In this document: positions 44,780 through 57,094 of the stretch, piece after piece
Position numbering within the stretch: the stretch's first letter is position 1
Layout: each line of letters begins with the position of its first letter
Assembly: GCA_020746875.1 (NCBI GenBank)
Contig: JAGTJL010000003.1
Coordinates: forward strand, 2,170,001 to 2,234,000
Length of the DNA stretch: 64,000 bases
From: Rhexocercosporidium sp. MPI-PUGE-AT-0058
Taxonomy: Eukaryota > Ascomycota > Leotiomycetes > Helotiales
Direction of reading: 5' to 3'
Made by a program: the position numbers and the translations under genes
The notes under the pieces: model-generated
Seen by the model: only the letters and a program-made list of their open reading frames with translations
What the model was told of the DNA's origin: nothing
The model's database searches: none

Positions 44780-47700
44780 ATGCCACACTCTACAACACCC
44801 CCGAAGACCCCGGCTCCTCCGGCGGCTAGAAAGAAGTACGTTCCTTTGGAACCAGAGAAACCAAAGTACGTCAAGCTGCTCCCCACCACGATCACAGCTA
44901 ATGTTCCTCCAGGACCGAGGCAGAGATTATCGAAGAAATCGCTGCTCATAAGGCTCTCGCGGCAATGGCCAGCATGGGAAAGGGCAAGCTCGGTGACTCG
45001 ATCGTAAGTTTCATCGCGTTTGGAATCGGAGTTCGCCAACTTCTCTTGTGACGAAGAATGCGAACCATCGCTCCATTCCTCTCTCGTTACATGACTGCTA
45101 ACACAGTGGGCGAGTCCCCAGTACTACAAGCGTGTCCAAGCCGCTACTGTCAAGCCTACAAAGGCGGGTAGTGCCAATGACTTCTTCAGAAATGCAGCCA
45201 AGTCGGGCATCAAGATTAGTTCTGCTCCCACTGCCACGGCACTGAACACCCCACCAACAACTCCGCCAACTGCTTTCAACATTCATGCACCATCCTTCGT
45301 CGGTGGAGGTCCTCAAGGATCATCCAAGATGCTGTAAGTGGCCCCTTCTTCCATCTTTCCCTCCCTCAGCAACGACGGTCGTTGTAGGTTGACGCTCGTC
45401 ACCCATCCTCGATCCGCGAGCCGTCACCCTCCTCCCTTCCCGTCTGGTGCTCTCCCACCCACTTCACGTACCTGCCTTCTCCCACTACCCCACTCACCCA
45501 CGCTCTTTCCTTCTTGATTCTCCTCCGAAGAACCAGACTGACTGACTGCCCGCAGCATTGACGGTGTGACTGGTGACGAGGTCGTCTTTACCTACAACCG
45601 CGACGGAAGCGTCACCATCTCGCAGAGTCCTGCCAAAGGTAAGATCAGCAGAATGGTGTGGTCGTCGTCGTCATCGTTTTTTCCTCGATCAGAGCTGACA
45701 AAACTTGTTGCAGTTGCAGTTGCCGCTGCAGTCTCAGTCTCAGTCCCAGTCCCAGCCGCAGCCGCAGCCGCCGAGACCTTTCAACCACCAAAGTCTGCTG
45801 CTCCCCAGGCCGTTCAGTCCTCGGCGCGTGTTTCTCCTCCTGTTCCTCTTCTCCCGACCGGTTCCTCGACTGCCACTGCCACCATCCCGCCACATCTTGT
45901 ACAAGGCGTCACAGGCACCGCTTCCTCAACTCCATCGGCATCTGCGAACGTAACACTACCATCATACATTCCACCACACTTTCGTCGGCCAGGTCAGCCA
46001 GCTACCCAGTACCCTCCTCCACACCTGCGTGGTATCAGGATTGCACCCCCTTCTCCTGCCTTGGCTTCTTCTCCATCGGAGTCTGAAAACGCTCACCTTC
46101 AAGGTGTGGTTGTGTCTCAGCCTCAGCAAGCTCAGCCTGCAGCAGAGTATCTTCCTCCACTTCATCTACAGAGTGTTGTTACTTCTTCCCAGCCTCGGCC
46201 AGCTCAGCCATCTACACAATACGTTCTTCCACACCTTCGAAGATCTGCGAGTCCACCAACCCAAGTTACTCCACCACATCTTCAGGGTGCTGTCACTTCT
46301 CAACCTCGCACAGTTCAGCCATCTACAAATCACTATCTCCCTCACCTTCGACGAGCTGAGTCTTTGAAGCCTCCAGCCCAGATAACACCAGCTCAGCTTC
46401 GTGGCGCTCCTCATCAACCTGGCGCTCCTGCTCGATCTGAGATCTCTCCACCAGTTCAGGTGAATCACCTAACCCTTCCACCGCATCTCCGGGGTATTTC
46501 TCCTACCACGTTGTCCCCAACAGCTACAACTACACAAATTGACAACTCCACACCATCTCACAACGTCGCTGGAATAACCATGGCTCCTACTTCCTACCCA
46601 TCGGTTCGTCCAATGGACCCTGATCAGGACGCTTTCATCCAGTGGCTTGGTCAAAAGAACGCTGCCAAGAAGGCTGAAACTACTGAGAAGGCCGCTGAGA
46701 AGGTCACCATCAAATCCGAGGAACCATCCAAGCCAGTTCAAGTCCCCCAAATCTCACCTTCAAAGGAATCTGTCAACTCAAAGTTGTCTCAAGGATCGCT
46801 GTACAACCTCAACGACACCGACACGTTCCTCAGTTACATCCAGACCAAGCCTGCCCCCAAGAATTATGGCGCTCCTCGTCGGCCTTCTAGATCACCCAAA
46901 CAAAATGCCGCGGATAATGGCTGGCAACGCCCCGCCAACGCCTTTGACAACCCTAGGTGGAAGCTTAACGGCGACACCGCCACCAACTTTGAGACCTACA
47001 TCAAGAGTGGTGCAACTGCTCCTCTGGCTACAGCTGCTCAAAACAACACAGTCTACGGTTCTGCCAGCGTTCGCGCTGCCAAGGCGCAGGCTGCTCGGGT
47101 TGTCGCTCCAAAGTCCCAACTTCCTTACCAAAAGCCCACTTTCAATGGGGTTCAAAGGCTGGGACAGAGCATCAAGCCGAGTGTTCAGAATGCCCCAGCA
47201 CAGAAGATCGAGAACGTGAAGCCAGCTCAAGTTGTTGTGAAGGTTGAGCATGCAGCAACTGAATCTGGTCTCAATGATGTGGCCCCAAAGAAGCCTGCTG
47301 TTCACCCAAACCCCACCCAGGTCAAGGCCAATGAATGGCAAGGTATGCCCAGCATGCAATCTGTTGCTGCTATGATCTCTTCGGATATCAACACCGTCCG
47401 TCCACAGGATGCTTCAAACGCCCCCCCTTTGACACAAACAGCTTTGGTCCTACAGACTGGGTTTAAGACTGTCGATGAGATCCATCGCTCCGATGGTCGC
47501 ATTAGCAGCACGGGTCTCGGTGGAGTTTCGAGTGATTGTGCTCAAGACCCTCGACACATCCAAGGAAATGACCCTGCTGATCAGCTTACTGATTGGGATG
47601 GCACCTGGGCTCCTGCTCCTGTCAACTGGGAGACTGAGCGAACCAGTTTCGATGACAGTTTCATTCCTGCTTATATTAAGGAGTGGCAACAAACTCTTCC

Positions 47701-48808
47701 CGGCGGTCTTCACTCGGTTGATATCAACTCTGACAAGTTCACCAGCGGCGTCTACGCCATCAACAACGTATTCTTCGTTGATCCAGTTGATCATGGCCCA
47801 CCAACCATTCCAGGTATGTCAACACTAGTATTGAGATTATCACAGTGCAGATACTAATGCCTCTTGTCAGATACCGCAGAGAATACCAAGGATCAAGAGC
47901 TCAAGAGACTCTGGCAGACTGCCGACATTGAGGCCAACAACTACATGGTTGCCGTTGAGAAGAAGCGTAAGCAAGAGAAACGTGCCCTCAAGGCTAGCAA
48001 CTTGCGCTTTCGTGAGATTGCTTCCCAAGAGCCAGAGCCAAACCCATTCTCCCCCGCAATCGACATGTACATCCGCCCAGCTGAGGAGAAGGATGCCGCC
48101 GATATCGTTGCCATCTACAACTGGTACATCTCAAACACAATCATTCCAGAGGATCAGGTTCCCATTGGTCTGGAAGATGGCAAGTGGCTGATCAAGCAGG
48201 CCAAGGAAGACAATCTCCCATTCCTCGTCGCTGTTAAGGGTCGCCAGCCAACTTCTCTTGATGCCCAAGGTCGGCCCAGCCTGACAAACAATGTTATCAT
48301 GCCAGCTGTTGAATCAGTAATTGGATTTTGCTTTCCTGAGCGCTTCAACTACGGTTTCGCTTCGGGCTGGAAGGGCCGCTCTCGTGGTACCGTCAGCCTC
48401 CAGCTTTATGTCCACCAGGAACACACTCGAAAGGGCGTTGGGCGCAATCTGCTTGATCGTCTTATCCACTGCCTCAATCCTGGTTACGCCTACAAGAACG
48501 GCGCCGCTTGGATCAACCCTTCACACGAGAAGCTCTACGAAAGTGAGGGTGCTGGAATGTTCCACCAGCTACTTTTCCAGATCCCCGTTGAGCAGAAGCA
48601 TGATCCCAACATTGACTGGCTTACCAAGTTCCTCCTCAAGTTCCTATTTAAGGAGAACAGCATCAAGGACCTGGGTGGTGTCGACCGTCCGCAGCGCCTG
48701 AAGTCTGTGGCTAGAAGTTCTACTAAGGGTCGTACGGCTCACTTCCTTGACTTGGCTATCTTCCGCCTCGAGGCCCGACAGGAAGGGGAATTTGATCCAT
48801 ACATGTAA
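44780..48808 (+). CDS. GNAT-fold acetyltransferase domain protein with PPHLR-motif array
   Basis: Exons 44780-44865, 44913-45003, 45107-45333, 45556-45638, 45714-47813 and 47871-48808 sum to 3525 nt and 1174 residues. The N-terminal exons carry a short conserved segment (TEAEIIEEIAAHKALAAMAS, WASPQYYKRVQAATVKP, DGVTGDEVVFTYNRDGSV). The middle (45860-46500) is Pro/Gln/Ser-rich with about nine PPHLR-like motifs. After a long disordered linker, EIHRSDGRI and GPPTIPDTAENTKDQEL lead to the GNAT fold: YIRPAEEKDAADIVAIYNWYI, SVIGFCFPERFN, VSLQLYVHQEHTRKGVGRNLLD, with the acetyl-CoA loop RKGVGRN at about 1049-1055. Substrate unknown. The 75-nt intron 45639-45713 is stop-free and a multiple of three, so its retention would keep the frame. 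Confidence 0.85.
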
Positions 48809-50307
48809 TCGAATCACCACGCGGCCTTGAATTATTGAGGCTGGTTCTGGAAGTACTCTGGTAATTCTCGAGTCTCATTGCACATCTGGCAGAAGACATC
48901 CATTTAGATCCATGATTTGGTCGGTTGTCTTTTCACATACATATCTTGATAGCATCCACGCCTCCTTCACGATAGCCACTTTTGCATTCGCAGTTGGGCA
49001 ATCTGAATAGAATCTTCATTGGTTCTTGCGTTGGAGATCTTCAAGCACTTCACTTCTTTTGTACATTATTTCCACGCATTTCTTACAATTACATGACGGG
49101 TGGAGGATTTGTGAACAGCTTGGGCCCGCTTCTATGCGGTTGCTCTTTGCTTGATGAAGGCCAGTCTGACCTAGGGATATATTTGCTTTCGAAAATGCGC
49201 GCGCTTCTTCTATCCAAAGGGCGCTTCGAGTTGTAACATAGCTGCAATCAAATGAAAACCCCCCAGCAAAATCCCAAAAGAAACACCTGAAACATGACCT
49301 TCGTGTGTTTGTTCGACGTGAGTGAAATATTCAAGAACGACTCCGACTGGGAAAGAGAACACTGCCAATTAATATCTGTCCAGGTGGAATGAGTAGCAAA
49401 CCCCTTGACACGGAAGAGATAATTGCGGTGAAAAGAGGAGGAAGCTTGTAGCTTTTGTCAACCAGTCTATCATGGACACAGAAAGCAGAAAGCAGAAATC
49501 ATCATGAACAATCTCAGATCTCGGGAAGCTGTGATGTTTCTCCAGTGCTACTGTACAGTAAAAAAATTTTTATACTTAAATCCTCTCTCACTCCAGAGAA
49601 TTGGTTCGAATTCAGGGGCGGCAAAAATAATCTAAGACACGCGATTTTGGCTTTCGGTAGCGAAAAGTTTATTTCTCCTGAGTGGACAAACGACCACCTC
49701 CAGCTATAGTAGGTTTGTGGTTATTCGGAAGTTTAGTGATCATTGGCCAATCATTTGATTAGTAGACGATTGTGGAAATTGGCATTAGTCTTGCCTGGAA
49801 GCTCTCTGGGTATGATAATTTAGGGATGAGGCGGGGGAGGGGGTGGGGGGGGTGAAAGGATGGAAGTTGGAGCTGCTTCGAGTTCGTAATTTCTTTTTCT
49901 CAAGGGGGTATTTTCGCAGGATGATCTGTAAATACCATACAGAGAGGACTTCGGCAGTGATTTGCGCTTCCTCCCCCGAGGGATCCGATCTCCCAAAGTC
50001 TAAAAATCCTTCATTACAAATGCAAGAAGCAACTGTCCTTGCAGACCTTGTAGGTACGAGAAGAAGCATTACCGGGTTTCCTTTATTGAAGACAAATTGA
50101 CACTCTGATTTCCCGACTCGGAAAGTTAAAGTGATACCATCCATCATGGACCTCGTGTGCAAAAACTCGTCGTTGATGTTTGTATATGTATATCCCACCC
50201 CTTCATCCCATTTCGCACCTTTCCTTTTACCAGCTTCCAAGCCAATACCACACTCATTTGAACTATTTTTCTTCTTCTTCTAGTCATTCATTACATCTGC
50301 CCTCACC
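48809..50307. other. Intergenic region
   Basis: 1.5 kb with no supported gene. A G-rich run lies at about 49828-49855, and the right end is the presumed promoter of the GH16 gene (TATATGTATATCC near 50182). Confidence 0.5.
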
Positions 50308-51288
50308 ATGAAGTCACTCATTCCATCCCTCATGGTCCTCGGAACAAGCTGGGCAAGCACAATTCCCACACGCTCCGAATCCCTTACTGTCTCCGCCGAC
50401 CTCACCATCGACATTAATACCTTCAGCAAACCGGGTTTCAAGCAAACGTTCCTCGATACCTTCACTGGCATCCCAGGAACCATCCCCTCATCCCGTAACT
50501 GGATCTTCGACCTCGGCACCTCCTACCCAGGCGGCGCCCCCCGCTGGGGCAACAACGAGTTTGAGACCTACACCAAGGACCCCTCGAACATCCACATCAC
50601 CCCGCAAGGCACCCTCGCCATCATTCCGCAACTCAGCAAGAAGGGCGAATGGACATCCTCGCGCATCGAGACCCAACGCAGCGATTTCGTCGCCGCTAAA
50701 GGAGGGAAGCTGTACATCGAAGCGAAGATCAAATTACCTAATACGCCAAAGGAGAAGCAGCAGGGCATCTGGCCTGCGTTCTGGGCGCTCGGCAGCGAGT
50801 TCCGTGGAAACTACACCAACTGGCCTTCTGCTACCGAGTGGGATTTCCTAGAGGTGATCAACGGTGTTCCGACTGTTTACTCTACGCTCCATTGCGGTAC
50901 TGCGCCGGGCGGGTTTTGTAACGAGTATAACGGGCTTGGGAGTGGGGGGAGGGACTTTGAGAAGGGGGTTTTCCATACGCTGGGTTTCTTGGTTGATAGG
51001 AGTGTGAGTTCTGGCTCGAGCTGGGGTTTGGGTAGAAGGGATAAAGCGGAAGAGGATTGGAAGAGTGAGACGCTTACGTGGTTTTTGGATGGGAAGGAGA
51101 TCTTTGAGCTGAAGGGGGAGACGGTTGGTGATAAGGCTACTTGGGCGAAGGTAGCGCATGAGGAGCATTTCTTGCTGCTTAATGTTGCGGTTGGGGGCAA
51201 TTGGCCGGGGGCGCCGAACAATATGACGGTTGGGGGAGTGGCTTCGGGGATGGAGGTTGGTTATGTGGGGGTTTGGAATTCGTTGTAG
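50308..51288 (+). CDS. Secreted glycoside hydrolase family 16 (beta-glucanase-type)
   Basis: One exon, 326 residues. The signal peptide is MKSLIPSLMVLGTSWAS. The GH16 sandwich starts with FKQTFLDTFTG and WIFDLGTSYPGGAPRWGNNEFETY. The catalytic signature ExDxxE is present as EWDFLE: Glu177 (nucleophile), Asp179 and Glu182 (acid/base), followed by VINGVP. Later family blocks are WPAFWAL, STLHCGTAPGGFC, LTWFLDGKEIFEL and LLLNVAVGGNWPG. Expected to cut beta-1,3 or mixed-linkage glucan outside the cell, in wall remodelling or degradation of fungal/plant glucans. The reading frame is C-rich in its first part and G-rich in its last 350 bases. No GPI-type tail is visible. Confidence 0.92.
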   Translation: MKSLIPSLMVLGTSWASTIPTRSESLTVSADLTIDINTFSKPGFKQTFLDTFTGIPGTIPSSRNWIFDLGTSYPGGAPRWGNNEFETYTKDPSNIHITPQGTLAIIPQLSKKGEWTSSRIETQRSDFVAAKGGKLYIEAKIKLPNTPKEKQQGIWPAFWALGSEFRGNYTNWPSATEWDFLEVINGVPTVYSTLHCGTAPGGFCNEYNGLGSGGRDFEKGVFHTLGFLVDRSVSSGSSWGLGRRDKAEEDWKSETLTWFLDGKEIFELKGETVGDKATWAKVAHEEHFLLLNVAVGGNWPGAPNNMTVGGVASGMEVGYVGVWNSL

Positions 51289-51865
51289 ATGTTCTTGTAG
51301 ACTATTCGTTTTATGGTGTGGGAACTTGAGTTGCTTGGTGAAGTTGTCTGCTTACATTTCTTGGAGCCCCCTCCTTTTTTTTTTTTGAACCTAGTACTTG
51401 AGAGATTTCAAGTATACTTAATACTAAAGTTTTGACTTCCAATGTTGGAAGTATCCCTACCTTGGTTTATTTAGTGAATTATTGTTGTTGATAACTGTTT
51501 GGTACCGAGGGGGTGGTACGCAAGGCAGGGATCTCGGTTCTTTGACACAATTCCCAGAGCCCGAATACCAGAAGCGTTTTCTTTCTCTGGAAAAAATACA
51601 TAGTCGAGATTAGCAAAGTTGCATTTATATATCGTAAGTCTCGAGAGCCATGATTCAGGAGGACATTTATCACTCGGTCTCGCCTAAAAGCCATCTTGTA
51701 CTCGATTTTGGCTAGGCTTGTGCTGTCCGGCCCCACCCCACTTCCAGCCCATTCCCAACCGAGCGAATCTGCCCTGCTCACCGCCAAAAAAGTTCCCAAA
51801 GTCTCGATAAGAGAATCTTCCTCGAACAACCAGCAGCAGCAATCGCAATTTTTCAAACACCATAT
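51289..51865. other. Intergenic region between GH16 and DRS1
   Basis: 577 bp; a poly-T run at about 51374-51385 and AT-rich 3' sequence. No gene seen. Confidence 0.5.
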
Positions 51866-54359
51866 ATGGCGCCCCCCAATAAAAGAAAGGCCGAGGAGGA
51901 TTTCATCCTGACCCTCTCGGATAACGAAGATAACCTCGGAGAGGAAGAAGAAGAAGAAGTTCCAGCCTCCCCACCACCATCCTCCAGGAAGCGCAAGCTC
52001 GAAGCTGCAGCACCGTCGAAGAAATCCAAGAAAGCGAAGAGGTCTAAAGCGCAAGATGATGATGATGATGCAGAGGATAAAGATGACCAGGGGGTTTGGG
52101 GAGCTAAGGACGAGGATGATGGGGCTATGGATTCGGATTTCGAGTTCCAGTTGGAGGATGGGAAGGAGGGTGGTATGGAGGAGTTTGAGGGTTGGGGGTT
52201 TGAGAGTGCGAGGAAGGGGTTGGGTTTGAATGGGAAGGGAGGTGATAAGAGGGCTGTGGATATTGATGAGATTATTGCTAGGAGGAGGGAGAAGAGGGGT
52301 GAGGGGAAGATGATTGAGGATGTTGAGGTCGAGGCCAACGCCGACGCTGATGCTAGTGACGTCGAGGAAGATTCTGCGGATGCCCTGGAGCTGGATAGTG
52401 ATGCGCAGGATGAATTCATGGCTGAGGATGGGTTCGGTATGGGTGTTGGGTCTGATGAAGAGGAATCTGGAGACGAGCAGGAAAAAGAGGAAGTAGAGAA
52501 CTCTAGTGATGAGGAAGACCAAGATGAGGGAGACAATTCAGATGCGGACTCAGTTGCTAGTCCTGCTCCTCATCCGGATGATATGGAATCGGATGGTTCA
52601 TCTGATGGAGACAAAGACGACGATCCCGAGGAAGCAGCTCGTCGAGAAGCTTTTTTTGCGCCAGAAGAGAAGCCAGCCAAGGGTGCCAAAGCTGCGACTT
52701 ACTCTTCATTCCAAGGCATGTCCTTGTCCAGACCAATTCTTCGAGGTCTTGCAGCCGTTGGCTTCTCTGCGCCTACTCCAATTCAAGCCAAGACTATCCC
52801 CGTCGCTCTGCTAGGAAAGGATGTAGTCGGTGGAGCTGTTACTGGTTCGGGAAAGACCGCTGCATTTATCGTCCCGGTTCTGGAGCGTCTCTTGTACCGC
52901 CCCAAGAAGGTCCCAACGAGCAGAGTTGCAATCTTGATGCCTACTCGTGAATTGGCCATCCAATGTCATGCCGTCGCCACAAAGCTCGCAAGCCACACCG
53001 ATATCAAATTCTGTCTAGCTGTCGGAGGTCTCAGTCTCAAGGTACAAGAAGCAGAATTGAGGCTTCGCCCCGATGTCATCATCGCTACGCCCGGTCGATT
53101 CATTGATCACATGCGCAATTCAGCCAGCTTCACAGTCGATACTCTTGAGATTCTGGTCCTTGACGAGGCTGATCGTATGCTAGAAGCTGGTTTCGCGGAT
53201 GAGTTGAACGAGATTCTAACTACGATTCCAAAATCGAGACAGACCATGTTGTTCTCTGCAACCATGACTTCGTCTGTTGATAATCTGATTCGTGTGGGTC
53301 TTAACAGACCTGTCAGATTATTGGTCGATTCGCAGAAGCAGACTGTTACTACTTTGGTACAGGAGTTCATTCGCTTGCGTCCAGGACGAGAGACCAAACG
53401 GATGGGATATCTGCTCTACTTGTGTGCGAATATCTACACTGACCGGGTTATTGTTTTCTTCCGTCAGAAGAAGGAGGCACATCGAGCGAGAGTCATCTTT
53501 GGGCTTTCTGGTCTCAAGGCTACTGAGTTACATGGTAGCATGAGCCAAGAACAGGTAAATATTCAAGTGTATCATTTAAAAATTTCTTCTAACAGCATTA
53601 TAGCGTATCACGAGCGTAGAGGCCTTTAGAGACGGCAAAGCGTCTTTCCTGCTAGCAACAGATTTGGCGTCCAGAGGTCTCGATATCAAAGGTGTAGACA
53701 CAGTCATCAACTACGAAGCTCCCCAATCCCATGAAATCTATCTCCACAGAGTCGGACGAACAGCCCGTGCCGGTCGCCAAGGTAGAGCCTGCACACTTGC
53801 CGCCGAGCCAGACCGTAAAGTCGTCAAAGCCGCCGTGAAGAGTGGTCGAGCCCAAGGAGCCAAGATTGTCAGCCGAGTAATCGAGGCTTCCGAAGCCGAC
53901 GAATGGGCGCAAAAAGTCGAAGACTTTGAAGACGAGATCGACGAGATCTTAAAAGAGGAGAAAGAAGACAAGCAGCTTGCTCAAGTGGAGATGCAAGTCC
54001 GCAAGGGAGAGAACATCATGACGCACGAGGATGAGATTAAAGGCCGACCGAAGCGGACGTGGTTTGAGAGTGAGCAGGACAAGAGATCTGCGAAGAAGGT
54101 TGGAAGGGATGCACTTAATGGCGTAGAGAGTATTCTGAAGAAGAAGCCTGGGAAGTTGAGTAACAAGGATAAGAAGAAATTGGATGATCGGGAGGCGAGG
54201 ACTGAGGGGAAGGTGTGGAAGAAGGGAAGGGCGGAGAGGGATGGGAAGGGTGCTTTGGCGCCGACGAAGAAGGATGGGAAGGGAAAGAAGAAGGTTCAAG
54301 GTGGGAAACCGCCTTCGAAGATGGGTGCTAGGGGTAAGAAGTTTGGGAAGAAGAGGTAG
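51866..54359 (+). CDS. DRS1: DEAD-box RNA helicase Drs1 (60S ribosome biogenesis)
   Basis: Exons 51866-53554 and 53604-54359 (phase 0 intron with CTAAC, GTAAAT..TATAG) give 814 residues. The N-terminal 270 residues are highly acidic with Lys-rich patches, as in Drs1. The helicase core has the Q motif ([13 protein letters not shown]), motif I TGSGKT (Lys330), PTRELA, TPGR, DEAD (433-436), SAT, and in lobe 2 [21 protein letters not shown] and [10 protein letters not shown]; the last of lobe 1 and the first of lobe 2 are joined across the intron. The C-terminus is a Lys/Arg-rich tail ending GKKFGKKR. Drs1 acts in the nucleolus on pre-60S particles. The conserved order and the acidic head and basic tail distinguish it from other DEAD proteins. 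Confidence 0.93.
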
Positions 54360-54829
54360 TGAGGTGTGTAGCTGAAAATGATACCTTCTGAATGCTGGAC
54401 TACAAGACTTTTGAGTGGCTGCGGCGAATTTTCGAACACTGCCAAAAAACCTCTCCACTTCCTCTGTTGTCCGCAATTGCATGAGCGGTGAACAATCATC
54501 ATCGAACCGGCATCTTTCAAGCCTTTAAATGAACCTGAATATGCAAAAGTCGTATCAGGACACAACCGACAAGGTGGTCAATCAAAGTCGCTAGGGGAGG
54601 AAGAAAAGACAACAAGGTGTTTCCAGACCTCGCTCAAGCACACTCCGAACCTACCACAGCATTGACATATATCAGCTACCCCATGCTACTTTGGCACAAC
54701 AAACTTCATTTTATTATTTAAATAATTCGCAAGTGACATCCTGTACTTTCCAGAAGGAAAAGATTCTATCTTATCTACCGCCAGCAAAAATATCATCCAC
54801 TGAATTCGTTTGAGGAGGCAAGCGACTGA
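54360..54829. other. Intergenic region between DRS1 and the CobW gene
   Basis: 470 bp of 3' UTR and promoter; no gene seen. Confidence 0.5.
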
Positions 54830-57094
54830 ATGCCCTCCAAAAGAACCAGAAGCTTGCGTCAACAGCAACAGCAAGATATTCAACCTGCTGCAAAGAAGGT
54901 CAAGAAAGGGAATAAGAAGAATAGCAAGATGCAAGATACTGCCGAGATGGCCGTCTCGAGTGCCAATGAGGGCGTGGCTGCTTTCAAGACACTTCCCATC
55001 ACTCTTCTCTCTGGATTTCTGGTGAGTTTCCAATCCATTCATATTGATTCATCTTTAGACCTTTCTTAAAGAATGCTGCTGATTCTACACCAACAAGGGC
55101 TCTGGCAAAACGACCCTCCTGCAATACATCCTCGCCTCCCCTCACCACGGCCTCCGCATCGCTGTAATCGTCAACGACATGGCCGCTATCAACGTCGACG
55201 CCGCTCTAATCCGTTCCTCCACCGCGTCCTCCAACCCTGCCTCCCAGCAGAAACTCGTCGCCATGCAAAACGGCTGTATCTGCTGCACCCTCCGCGGCGA
55301 TTTCGTGCTCGAGCTCGCGCGCCTCGCGAAGGATGGCATGTATGATTATGTGCTGATTGAGAGTACGGGGATTAGCGAACCGCAACAAGTTGCGGAGAGC
55401 TTTACGAAGGAGTTTAGCTTGGCGATGGTGGAGGCGGAAGGGGAGTTTGGGGGTGTGGATGGTGAGGGAGGTGCGGCTTGGAGTGAGGAGGAGAAGGGCG
55501 TGCTTGGGGAACTGTGAGCTACCTATCTACCTCCTCTTCTCGCTTCCGGGAGTGCAGAAAGCTGACATTGTAAACAGCGCTGAGAACGGAGGACTCAATT
55601 CTATCGCAAAGATTGATACGACTGTTACTGTTGTTGATGCGTTTCGCTTCTTCGAGGAGTTCGAGACTATTGAGCTTCTTCACCAGCGCTTTGCTTCGGA
55701 GCTGGAGACGCCGGAGGATGAGCGTACAGTCACTGATCTCATGGTCGACCAGATCGAATTCGCCGATGTCATTATCATCAACAAGGTACACCTCTCTCCC
55801 CTCCCCCTCCAATATCGGAAACCCCTCAAACCCTGCCTCAATAATACATTTATGACTAAACTACTGCTAACTATCCTTATAGATTGACATGGTCGACGAC
55901 AAAGTCCTGATCCGCATCCGTGGCTTGATCAAGACTCTGAATCCCGGCTGTAAGATCTTGGAGACATCCCTTCGAGCATCCAAGAATTCCGAGAACCCTT
56001 TCGGTGCCATCCCACTCGATGTCAAAGAGATCATTGCCACCGGAATGTATAGCGAAGAGACGAGTATCAAATCATCTGGTTGGCTGAAGAGCGTTCATGA
56101 TATGAGTATGATCGATAACCATGGTCGGAAGGTCCTAGCACCTAAGCCTGAGACTGAAGAGTGAGTACCTCTTTATCCCTCACTTAGAAGTCACTGCTGC
56201 TTGATTTTGATTTTTCGGTGTGTGGGATGTTGAAACATGTGCTAAACTTGTTGCAGGTACGGAATCAACTCTTTCGTTTACCACGCTCGTCGTCCGTTCG
56301 AACCGAAACGTTTGTTCGAGCTTGTATATGACAAATTTGTTATTCTTGAGCCTCAGAATGTGGAAGTGGAGGGTGATGAAGACGACGAAGAAAAGTCTGA
56401 TCATGGATCCGAATCAAGATCTTGCTCCACCATAGACGAGGACGAGGACTTTGAAACCCCTCAGCAAGCTTCTCCGATGTCCACGTCTCCAACGGTTTCC
56501 GGCAGTCCGACCGGTACACCCACATCTCCAGGCACTAGCGTCACGGAAGATTCCAAGGAACTCACGCAATACCCGGACATCCCATTGGAACAGCGTCTCA
56601 AGAACAAGAAAGCACATCCACTTTTCAACCGCCTCCTCCGCTCCAAAGGTTTCGTCTGGCTCGCAACCCGACCATACCAGTCAGGTGATTGGTCCCAAGC
56701 CGGGGCCATGTTGACATTCTCATCCGGCCTCCAATGGTTCGCCACAATCCCGAAGAACGAATGGCCGCTCCCTCCAGGTGAAGCTGGGAAAGAACTCCAC
56801 AAGATGATAGAAAAGGATTTCGAGGGCGAGTGGGGTGATAGGAGACAGGAGGTTGTGTTGATTGGAGAGGGCCTGAATGTTGAAGGGTTGACGAGGCATT
56901 TGGATGGTTGTTTGCTGACGGACGAGGAGATGGGGGAGTGGGAGGCGGTTATGAGGATGGAGGTTGAGGAGGAGAGGAAAATTGAGTTGTTGGAGGGGAT
57001 GTTTGAGGATGGGTGGGAGGAGTGGGATGATCCTGAGGCGATGATTGATGCTGGTGAGGAGGAACATGTTCATGGTCCTGCTTGTGGGATTTGA
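54830..57094 (+). CDS. CobW/COG0523 GTPase, putative zinc metallochaperone
   Basis: Exons 54830-55021, 55098-55513, 55578-55785, 55883-56160 and 56257-57094 sum to 1932 nt and 643 residues. The P-loop is GFLGSGKTT (62-70), joined across intron 1. The metal-binding GCxCC motif is [11 protein letters not shown] (Cys124, 126, 127). ESTGISEP is the family Walker B/switch element, followed by VVDAFRFF and [10 protein letters not shown] (NKxD, GTP base). The C-terminal CobW_C domain ([18 protein letters not shown] .. [17 protein letters not shown]) is split by an acidic Ser/Thr/Pro insertion (about 100 residues). The tail ends [12 protein letters not shown], plausible metal ligands. Relatives (Zng1/CBWD) deliver zinc to methionine aminopeptidase using GTP; whether this copy is that protein or another COG0523 branch cannot be told here. 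Confidence 0.88.

Noticed and set aside
51479..52522. 347-codon minus-strand frame opposite the DRS1 5' part
   Set aside because: It mirrors the acidic, repetitive DRS1 coding sequence (GAG/GAT runs read as Leu/Ser/Ile on the other strand) and has no recognisable protein content.
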